Positions 55,063-64,000 of a DNA stretch of 64,000 bases are shown here, piece after piece; positions within the stretch are counted from its first letter, which is position 1, and every line of letters starts with the position of its first letter. Position numbers and translations under genes: made by a program. Where the stretch lies: positions 124,001-188,000 of the forward strand of contig JAMDHS010000001.1 of the NCBI GenBank assembly GCA_029717555.1, read 5' to 3'. A model generated the notes under the pieces. It searched no databases, was not told the origin of the DNA, and saw only the letters and a program-made list of their open reading frames with translations. The DNA is from Peribolospora baueri (taxonomy: Eukaryota; Basidiomycota; Peribolosporomycetes; Peribolosporales; Peribolosporaceae).

Positions 55063-58000
55063 ATGTCAAACTCGGCCTTCGGAGACCATATAGACCGGCT
55101 ACTCGCAGGAGGTGATGAGGGGGTCAATGACGTTGCTAGCACCAACGTCGATGTCGATGCTTTTTTCGAGCTCTTGAGCAAGATCGACGAGCAGTGAGTG
55201 CTATCGACCGGACTCATGAGCGCGCCCCATTCCAATTCTCCCCGTCTCTTTCCCTTTTGCCCTTCCAGGATTGACCGTTCGAACTTAGAAGGAGGTGAGT
55301 GTACACAGACGCCGTGAGACGGAAGGAAGAACATTTGGTCCTGATCCAGGCAAGCACGCAACGCCGCTTTTCATCTCGTTTAGACGATTTTGACGTCGAT
55401 GACCCGGGAGCGTCTCTTCTCGATGACATTTTGGCCGGTCGAATATCTCAAGAGGACCTTGAGGAAGAGGGTGTTTTCGACAATGCCACGGCTCCCCTGC
55501 CGGAGGGTGACAAGTCAGAGCTGACGGCGTTGTCGAGGCTGCACGCGTGAGCTCAGCCAGACACATCAGTAGAGCATCATTTCCGGCGCTGATTGGTTTG
55601 TGCCCTGTCACAGGTATTTCGAGAACAGCTTCGCAGATCACGCCGTCGGAGCAACGATGATGTCGGAAGTGACCGACCTTCTCAAGTCACGTCGCTCCGC
55701 CGAGGACATCTCTGGTGCGCTCGTCGAAGTGCTCGGCTTCGAGCAGCTGGACCTCGTCAGCGACGTCCTGTCACAGCGCGAATCAGTCGTACGTGCTTTG
55801 GAGAAGGATGACTCGGCCGTCGAGACGAGAGCGGTAAGGCCGACCAGCCGGACAACAGCGGACCGACAACCGCGTTCTGAACGAGCGGCCAAGCCGTATA
55901 CCCCTGGCTCCCAGGTTGTGGTTCAAACTCGCGAACAAGTCCTAGAAGCGAAGCGGGCCAAGGCAGAGGGCCGTCGACTGGGAAGGAGTAGGGCCGATGG
56001 TGAGTGAGGGCACTGTGCTGGACCTTGTCCATGGCACCAGTCAGAGCGCTGAAACGACACCGCCTCGATTCCGACTAGGGGACGGGGTACAGTACACCCC
56101 TGAACAGCTCGAACGCATGCGCGAGGAGGCCTTGCGTGCGGCGGGAGACCGGCCTTTGTTCACTTCTGAAGGGGTGAGGAACATCGCTTCTTCGAAGTTA
56201 TAGCTGTCTACGACTGACCCTTGTAAATTTCGTCTCGTGTTGCTTGCAGACAAGGGAAGAGCCTGTCTACCCGCACGTCTTTACCTCGGGAGCGGGCGGA
56301 AACACGCTCTCCGTATTCGGAAGCAAGTTCGTCCTTCCAGTGGGCACGACGCGAGAGGAAAAAGAGGTGGGCTTAAGTTGGTCTTTTTCGCCATATGGCT
56401 TCCGGTGACATCGACCTGGCGTTTTCTGTCTCTCGTATCCACAGAATTACGAGGAAATCACCATACCTCCGGCACGCAACGTACCCATGCGCTCCTCGGA
56501 ACGCCTGATCCCGATCAGCGAGCTCGATGGCCTCGCACGTGGCGCTTTCCCTGGCTACAAGACCTTAAACAGGATTCAGAGCGCCGTGTACCCCATCGCG
56601 TACAAGACGAACGAGAATATGCTCGTATGCGCGCCGACAGGCGCGGTGCGTGAAAGCGTCTTCACTTCGTCTTCGCTTACTCTGTTCGCTTACTCTAGTG
56701 TGCGTGTCGTCCCGCTGAAGCTGCCTTGCCTTCCTCCGCTTCTGTCAGGGTAAAACGGACGTAGCGATGCTCACAGTTCTCCGAGTCCTTTCCCAATACT
56801 CTACCGCCAAGCCGAACGCGAAGAGCGCGAGCATGTTCAACATCGCGACGAACGACTTCAAAATCATTTACGTCGCTCCCATGAAAGCGCTGGCCGCCGA
56901 AGTCGTACGCAAGTTTGGCAAGCGGCTCGGGTATTTGGATATCAAAGTGCGCGAGTTGACCGGTGAGTCGTCAACACGCTTGTGAGCTTGACGGTATGCG
57001 CAGCAGAAAAGGCAGGTTCGCTCACCCTCGCTCCTGTATCGTTCAGGTGACATGCAAATGACGAGGGCCGAAATCGCCGAAACGCAAATGGTGAATTCCC
57101 AGTTTCGGGACAGTACCCGAGGCCACGATGTGACATTGACGTTCTGCTTGGGGTCGACCAGATTGTGACGACGCCGGAGAAGTGGGACGTGGTGACACGC
57201 AAGACCACGGGAGAAGGGGAGCTGGCTTCGGTGAGGCTTTGTTCTTCTTCACCTACGCGTTCTCTTCGAATAACGATTTAAGTCAGGCTCACAGACCGCT
57301 TGTGGGTTTCTTCGGTGTTTGTCCACCGCAGAAAGTGAAATTGCTCATCATTGACGAGGTGCACTTGCTGCATGAAGAGCGAGGCGCCGTCATTGAGAGC
57401 ATCGTAGCTCGCACTTTGCGTCAGGTGAGATGCCTGTATCCGATTTCACCCCGTTTCGCTTGCGAACATTGCATCTTTCACCAGGCGCTGACAATTTCTC
57501 TGATGGCATGTCGTGTGCAGGTCGAGTCCAGCCAGAGTTTGATTCGAATTGTGGGCCTGTCAGCCACTTTGCCGAACTATCTTGATGTCGCCGACTTTCT
57601 TAGGTACGTCAACTTCTGGCCTGCTGCATATACAAGAAATCCGGGTGATGAACACAACTTCGTTGTTCGGGTGGCAGAGTCAACCGCTACCAAGGCCTCT
57701 TCTTTTTCGACTCGAGCTTCCGACCTGTCCCGCTGGAGCAGCACTTCATTGGAGTCAAAGGCAAGCCGAATAGCCCGCAGTCCAAAACGAACCTCGACAG
57801 AGCCACGTTCGAAAAAGTGAGAACAGAATGTTCGTGGCTCTTCAGCCGCTGTCTCAAATCTCACTGCTTCTACGTCACTTTTAGGTCTCTGAGCTCGTGC
57901 AGCAAGGTCACCAAGTCATGGTTTTCGTGCATGCTCGAAAGGAGACGGTCAAGACGGCGCAAACCCTGCGAGAGATGGCCGCTGCGGAGGGACTAACGGA

Positions 58001-61000
58001 CTTCTTCGACGACTCAAACAATCCCAAGCGGGACGGCTTCAAGCGCGAAGTTGGCATGAGCAGGAATAGGGAACTGCGCGAGCTGTTCGACCACGGCTTT
58101 GGCATTCATCACGCAGGAATGCTTCGTAGTGATAGGAACCTTAGCGAAAGGATGTTCGAAGCGAACGTGACGAAGGTTGGCTTTCCTACCGGCAGTCTGG
58201 GCTAGGTATCGCTTCCAGCTGATGAAACCCATTCTTTTTCAGGTTCTGTGTTGTACGGCAACTCTGGCGTGGGGTGTCAACCTGCCAGCGTTTGCAGTCG
58301 TCATCAAGGGTACCCAAGTCTATGACAGCGGCAAGGGTGCCTTCGTCGACCTCTCCATCCTCGATGTGTTACAGATCTTCGGTCGTGCCGGTCGTCCTCA
58401 GTACGAGGACCTTGGCATCGGCTACATCTGTACGACACACGATAAGCTCTCGCATTACGTCGACGCGATCTGTACTCAACATCCGATCGAGTCCAAGTGC
58501 GTCTCTGGACGGCACTCACACTTTTTTAAGCGTTTGGTTGGATGACACGACCGCTGATCCTCTCATGCGTCTGTCTTTTTTTAGGTTTGTCAACGGCTTG
58601 GTCGATTCGCTTAATGCCGAAGTCACCATCGGCTCCGTTAACAACATCGACGAAGGCGTCCAGTGGATCGGCTACTCTTTCCTCTTTGTTCGCATGCTTC
58701 GCAACCCGATGCATTACGGCCTCACGCACGACGAGCCAGCAAACGATCAGCGGCTCGGCAGCAAACGGCATTCGTTGATCACTTTGGCGGCGCGCAAGCT
58801 AGCCGCGGCCAAAATGGTTCAATTCGACGAGACGGTGGGCAGTCTGACCATCACTGACCTGGGGCGAATTGCTTCAAAGTACTACATCCCGCATAAGACA
58901 GTCGAAATCTTTAACGAGCAGCTGCGACCGTCAATGAGCGAGGCGGACGTGCTCGCCTTGCTCAGTTTGGCGACAGATTTCGAGCAGATCATGGTCCGTG
59001 ACAGCGAGGAGAAGGAGTTAAAGAAGCTCTTGGAGGCCGCGCCCTGTCAGGTCAAGGTGAGAAACGCCTGGCGACAGCATTTGGTCGCATTCTTTCCTCA
59101 GCTCATTGTCTGATATCAATTCCATTCCGCGCAGGGTGGAACGGAGACGTCGTCTGGCAAGGTCAACGTCCTGCTGCAAGCTTACATATCACGCGCCTAC
59201 GTGGAAGACTTTGCTTTGGTTTCAGACTCGGCCTACGTGGCGCAAAATTCAGGACGTATCATTCGCGCCTTGCTGGAAATGGCGATGGCACACAAATGGG
59301 CTTCGGTCACGGCTGCCCTGTTGTCCATGAGCAAGGGGATCGAGCGGAGAATGTGGCCTTTCGATCACCCACTGGCTCAATGTGGCCTGTCTCCGGAGAC
59401 TATGTACAGCTTGCAGAGGTGGGCGGACGAGGTTGAAATCGCCGATCTTGCCAACATGCCGACCGCGGAGCTCGGCCAATTGATCCACCAGAACGAACGC
59501 TCCGGTTCGTTCGTCAAGCAGGCTGCGCGTCAATTGCCTTGGCTCTCGATCAACTACTATTTGCGCCCGGTTAGCCACAATCTCCTTCGAATCGTCGTGA
59601 AGATTGACAAGGCGTTTGATTGGAGCGACAAGCTACATGGCTCGGCCGAGTCTTTCTGGGTTTGGGTTGAAGACGAAGCCAGCGTCGAGATTTTGCAGTG
59701 GTCTCATGCTGTTCTTCGCCAGTCGACTCCGCCTCTGTCCCTCGCCTACATCCTCTCAATACAAGAACCTGTCCCGAAGCAGCTGCACATTCGCTGGCTC
59801 TCGGATCGTTGGATTGGATCGGAGGATTTGCTAGTGGTGCCTCTCGATCGACTCATTATGCCCGAGCCAGCACAGTCGCCCCTCCCCCTCCTCAATCTAC
59901 CTCTACTGTCTTCCGTCTCCGCCTTCTCCGACCCGGTTTTGAAAGCGCTGTGCTCGCAGTCATTCCCGGCCTTTAACGCCATACAGACACAATGCTTCCA
60001 CACCCTTTACCACACTCAGTCCAATGCGCTCATTTCCGCACCTTCGGCTTCGGGCAAAAGTTCGCTGGGCGAAGTGGCCATTTGGTGAGTCGACGTGCAG
60101 GGAAGAGACCATCGCGAACTGTTTCTAACAGGTCACGTTGTCCAATCAGGCGTGCATTGCGACGGCTGTCGTCTGGAAGCGCGCTCTATTTACTCCCACA
60201 GCGGCATCTAGCCAAACAGCAAGCGATTTTGATGCGATCTCGCTTTGCAGAAGCCATGAACGTTCGCGTGCTCTACGCGTCGTCGGCGTCTGAGTTCGCG
60301 CAAAACTTAGCTATGTCTAGGACGGTGTTGTTCTCGACACCTACAACGGTGATCAGAGCCCTCGCTCGAAAGCAGGGTCTCATCGAAAAGATCCGCAAGA
60401 TCTCTGTGGTCGTAGCCGACGAACTGCATCAGCTCGACTCAGAGTACGAAGTAGTGCTCACGAAGTTGCGACGCCTCGGGGTCGGAATTGGGGTCAGACT
60501 TGTCGGCCTGACTGCTTCACTTGAGGATGCGAGGTCGCTTGAGCAGTGGCTCAATGTTAAACCGACTTCCTCCTACGCCTTTCAGCCAAAGGACCGAGGC
60601 TCACCTCTCCATACCTCCTTCGTACCCTTCAACGTCGCACACTCAATAGCCCTCCTCAAGGCTATGGCGAAGCCCGCCTACGATCGGATCAAGCCAGCCA
60701 TCGTCGCAGGGCCGGCAATTTGTTTCGTTCCATCTCGAGCGCAATGTATTGGTACGGGGGCCGACTTGATCCGTATATCGGCTCAGGAGCTTGCTGCAGG
60801 TGTCTTCCTGAGCGGAGCATCTCAACAAGACGTCGAACCTTATGCCCGGCGACTCGGCAACAGCGCCATCGCAGAGCTGCTCATGCACGGTATTGGCGTC
60901 TTCCACGAGGGTCTCTCTGCGCCCGACATGGAACTGGTCCTTCATCTGTTCGCTTCCGGCGTCCTTCGCGTCCTCATGGTCCCCCGAGATGCCGTATGGT

Positions 61001-62121
61001 CTCTGCCTCCGGTAGCTCGCGCACGCCTAGTCGTCGTGATGGGCACGCAGTACGTTCGCCTCTCGGGTGGTGGCGAACGGACTGTGCAAGACTACACACA
61101 TGCCGAGCTCGTGCGGATGCAGAGTCTCGCGGTGAGGCCCTCAGAAGGCCAGGGCGAGTGCGTGATCATGTGTCAAGCAGCTCAGGCCGAATACCTGAGT
61201 CGCTTATTGCTCATGGGGCTGCCATTGGAGAGCTCTTTGGCGGAGGATGACGGACTGGTGGATATGGTGCTGTCCGAACTGGTCGATGGACGCATCCGTT
61301 CTCGTCAAGACGCCGTGGACCTGACCTCGTGGACATTCTTCTTCCATCGCCTACGGGCCAATCCGTCTTTCTATGACGCCGAAGGCCGCGACATCGAAGA
61401 TATAAACGACCGTCTATCACGCCTAGTGGACGATATATTCGACCGTCTCCTCCATCTTGGCTTGGTCACCGAGTCTCCAGCAACGGTTCGTATCGATGAT
61501 GTCGGCGATGACAGCGTGCAGGCGATCGCAGGAGGACGACAGGTTGAGTTGACGGCGATCGGTAGAGCGATAGCGCAAGCCAATCGCGCCGGTCTCCAGT
61601 CACTTCAGCATCTGCATCAGCAGCTTAGCACGTCTCCGGTGGCATTGCGAGACGCCGTCATCCGGTCTTTCCCATCAGGCTCCGGCAATGACGCGCCTGT
61701 AGCGGATGAGGAAGTGCAAGCTCTCCGTTCACTGTGGATGCGGCTGCCTCACAATTGGAAGCTCAAGCTGAGGTTCGCAGCCAAGGAGGACAAGGACGAC
61801 GCTGAGCAGCCTCATCGAGCACCCGACCGTCCTGCAGCAGAGGTCGAGAAGACGGAAGTCGAAGCATCAGAAGGGGCAGCCACAGCGCGGTCGTCACTGT
61901 CAATCCCGTCGTTCTCAGCTCAGCAGAAGATGGCACTCTTGCTCGCCGTGCATTTCCTACGGCGCCCATTGGAGCCGTCGTCCATCCAGGGAGCACGCAA
62001 CCGTAATTCAACCGTAGACGGTGCGGACCATGAGGTAGTTTCCCCCCGAGTGTGGCGAAACCTCGGTCTGCAACAACAATCAGCCGTGCTGAAACTTCTT
62101 GAGCCTGAGCGATTGCGGTGA
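55063..62121 (+). CDS. SLH1: SLH1/ASCC3-type dual-cassette Ski2-like helicase
   Basis: Eighteen exons: 55063-55193, 55269-55294, 55384-55546, 55614-56003, 56041-56173, 56250-56366, 56445-56645, 56749-56962, 57047-57090, 57162-57230, 57332-57424, 57521-57603, 57678-57816, 57885-58175, 58243-58496, 58585-59056, 59135-60084, 60150-62121; 1913 aa (yeast Slh1 1967). Cassette 1 is intact: APTGAGKTDVAM (about 383-394), IIDEVHLLH (DEVH about 504), [17 protein letters not shown] and [10 protein letters not shown] (about 740), with a Sec63-like unit after it. Cassette 2 keeps APSASGKSS (about 1244) and ADELHQL (about 1345), but has TASLED for SATL and no QMxGRAGR (about 1579 reads [10 protein letters not shown]). 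Slh1 splits collided ribosomes in the RQT complex. Intron 4 would be only 37 nt. Confidence 0.94.
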
Positions 62122-62367
62122 TGCAGTATCATCTTTTACTATCAGTCGTTCGTCTTCACCTGGTTTGAGGAGAAGATTCACATGTACTTGTTGCAACGTT
62201 GCAATACTACGTCGTACTTCCACTTCTGCCAGTTATATGAACAATTGCCACACAATGAGCAATGATAGGGAGGGGGCTTATGGGTGACCAAGCCCCAATC
62301 GTGTAAGGCGCCCTGCCCTGACTTCCTACTTCTGGGGCCCCCGCTCATTCCGTGTGCAGATAAAGCC
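62122..62367. terminator. Convergent 3' region SLH1 / small heat-shock protein
   Basis: 246 bases between two stop codons. TGTTGCAACGTTGCAA (62189-62204) contains the perfect palindrome TTGCAACGTTGCAA, a possible stem; otherwise no signal is seen. Both polyadenylation sites must lie here or overlap the opposing gene. Confidence 0.35.
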
Positions 62368-63716
62368 TTACCACTCCTTATCAATAGTTATGGCTTTCTC
62401 CTTGATCTCATCAAGAGGAATGTATCCTCTGCCACCTTGTGACCGTTCTCCCTCTTGCTGCTGTTCCTGTTGCTGCTCCTTCTTTGGGATCCGAATGAGC
62501 AACCGCCCATTCCGATCGATGCGAGCGTCAATGTCTTCAGCCTTTGTGCCCGGCGGGATGGAAAGGGAGCGGCTCCAGTGTCCCTCAGAGATGTACCTGT
62601 GCGGTTTGGGGCAATAGTGGAAAGTAAGGACAAGCAAGCAGAGAAACCCTTAGTTGGAGCCAAGACAAACTGCAGCAAAGTTTTGAGCATGCCCACTCAC
62701 CGGACCTGACTCAAGCCAGGCAGAGGTGTGGCCATACCAATTTCCATCTGCCTCCTCTGAATGGGCGTTAGATCACTCTTCTGGTCCTTCTGCATCTGTT
62801 CAGATTGTTGCTGAGCCCTCTGTTGCCTCTCTTCCCTCTTCTGCTCCTTGGTGTCCATCCTGGCTCCTCCTCCGCCCTCCAGCCTCGCCTGCCTGGACTG
62901 ATCAATGGATGGAGGGCCGTCGATGTCCTTGTCCGAGTCGATTTGCCAGTCACACTCGAGGCTGAGCAACCCAGAGGCCTCGTCCACTTTCACTCGGACA
63001 TCATTTGGAGAGATGGCCCCAGGAAGTTCAAGAGAGATGATCTCTTCTTTTGGCGTGTCTTGAATGGCTGCGTGGACGTGAGGCATAATAGAAAGGTATC
63101 ATTGTTAGTTAAGGCTCACATTACCATTCGTCCTTCACAATAAACGCGGAATGAACGAACTGAGTGAAGGTCCAGGTTTCCCAAGCTGCTGGCTGAGTGA
63201 CTTCAGAGCGGCAGTGAGGGGATCGGCAATGAGCTCCCCCCAGAGCCCATCCCTTCGTGGCCACTGTTCATCGAGCAAAGTGCGCAATGATGGCTCGCCC
63301 AACGGCCGTGAGCCCATTTCATCTGGGCGTCGGCGGAATAGCGAGATCGATGCTGAGCCGCCCAGTTGGCATCTGGCGTTGGTTGGTATCGCCGGGTATC
63401 GCATTCCCCTCGCCGCTGATGCCGCTGCCGTTAGCCAAATGGGACCAGGACGGCAAGCAAGGCCCTGGCAAGCGGTGCGAGATGCAGACGTGTACAAGGA
63501 CATGGCGAGAATTGATCTTTTCAGCCAGTGGACGTTGGGAGGCTGATGAAAACGGAGTGAGATATGCGTAAGGACTAAAGTCGGCGAGCCCTCGCCCATC
63601 CATAAGCTGTCGTCCAGCCGATGGTAACAGAAATGCTGAATCAGGCTCGCTAAACTCTCGCAAGCCGTGGCGCGCGCAAGACTGAGCGCGGGAATAACCG
63701 TCCTCACAGAGAGCAT
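62368..63716 (-). CDS. HSP20/alpha-crystallin-type small heat-shock protein, long N-terminus
   Basis: Exons 63716-63146, 63067-62701 and 62596-62368 join in phase to 388 aa; starting instead at the ATG at 63503 gives 317 aa. The alpha-crystallin domain is recognisable as IQDTPKEEIISLELPGAI, VRVKVDEASGLLSLECDWQ and, after a charged Gln/Lys insert, HWSRSLSIPPGTKAEDIDAR with GRLLIRIPKK. That is the strand order of sHSPs, with the usual I-x-I-like RIPKK end. The N-terminal 190 residues are Arg/Ser/Leu-rich with few acids (MLSVRTVIPALSLARATA), suggesting a mitochondrial presequence. The charged insert of about 55 residues inside the domain is unusual. The exon 1 donor (GTTTAT) is weak, so the N-terminal junction is uncertain. 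Confidence 0.65.
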
Positions 63717-64000
63717 CTTCCTAAAAGAAGCATGCTGAGGTGACCTTCCAAGGCGACCTAAAGGCAATCCATCAGTGTGATAACCTATTCTCCGACGAAA
63801 GGGCGGAAGACGAGCGAGCTAACAATACAAAATTCACATTGGATTGCTGAGACGGAAGAGGAGAACAGATAAGTAGAGCATCGCTCTGTCCCGCCCAAGT
63901 CGACAAACTGAGTTGACCTTTGTCAAGCTTCGCCAACGACCTGGGCCGTTGGCGTCGCTGGATCAGGGACCGAAGATGAAGCAGTCGTATCCGCGTCAAG
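63717..64000. other. Region upstream of the small heat-shock gene
   Basis: Presumed promoter of the minus-strand sHSP gene. I looked for clustered GAA/TTC heat-shock elements and saw only isolated units (for example TTCTCCGACGAAA at 63789), not a convincing array. The window ends before any further gene can be called. Confidence 0.4.

Noticed and set aside
57047-57160. Continuous reading of SLH1 through 57091-57161
   Set aside because: The frame hits a stop and breaks the conserved [13 protein letters not shown] junction. Splicing 57091-57161 restores it.
1-64000. Virus-derived elements, LTRs, DNA transposons, secondary-metabolite or toxin clusters
   Set aside because: I looked for transposase, reverse-transcriptase, capsid, polyketide-synthase and toxin-like motifs and for long terminal repeats. 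None was seen; the only mobile-type relic is the homing-endonuclease fragment.

Overview
The window is nuclear DNA from a G+C-rich, intron-dense fungus. The basidiomycete reading rests on many short introns (mostly about 60-180 nt, GTGAGT/GTGCGT donors, CAG/TAG acceptors) and on the set and style of the orthologues: an Rlc1-like myosin light chain, basidiomycete-style NTE1 and ERG24, and a fungal GDP-mannose transporter. I cannot name the species. I could rebuild 21 protein-coding genes exon by exon with consistent reading phase, plus two small tentative genes. I saw no rRNA or tRNA gene, CRISPR array, transposon or virus-like element.

Layout. 1-1319: upstream region with low-complexity repeats. 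1320-5948 (+): a DH-PH RhoGEF-like protein. 6984-9920 (-): ORC4, sharing a 287-bp divergent promoter with a DHA1-type drug:H+ antiporter (10208-13219, +). 13463-15181 (-): an RRM protein resembling CPSF6/CFIm. 16098-16954 (+): a secreted Lys/His-repeat, Gly-rich protein. 17591-19906 (+): SAD1/USP39, a catalytically dead ubiquitin protease of the tri-snRNP. 20070-20980: two small one-membrane-segment candidates. 21226-22954 (+): UTP11. 23626-29613 (-): NTE1. 29867-32886 (+): a GATA zinc-finger protein. 33393-34795 (+): an F-box-like protein. 35001-37005 (-): GDP-mannose transporter. 37896-39807 (+): ERG24 sterol C-14 reductase. 40246-41580 (+): cytochrome c heme lyase. 41581-43273: a long convergent gap holding an A+T-rich, mitochondrial-looking insert with a decayed LAGLIDADG homing endonuclease (a probable NUMT). 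43274-44888 (-): SF3B4. 45241-49888 (-): RPB2. 50403-51987 (+): CWC25. 52487-53292 (+): RPB6. 53668-54873 (-): myosin regulatory light chain. 55063-62121 (+): SLH1/ASCC3. 62368-63716 (-): small heat-shock protein.

How the genes fit together. This is a core-chromosome housekeeping segment, not an accessory island. Eight genes belong to RNA synthesis, processing or translation quality control: RPB2, RPB6, SF3B4, CWC25, SAD1, UTP11, the CPSF6-like RRM protein and SLH1. The others serve replication licensing (ORC4), sterol synthesis, lipid turnover and glycosylation (ERG24, NTE1, GMT), mitochondrial cytochrome maturation (CYC3), cytokinesis and actomyosin (RLC, RhoGEF) and export (DHA1). No operon-like system is visible. 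The oddest items are the mitochondrial insert, a second SLH1 helicase cassette that has lost motif VI, the repeat-built secreted protein with coding-like sequence beyond its stop, an ORC4 with an altered Walker B, and a myosin light chain whose first exon may be a single ATG.
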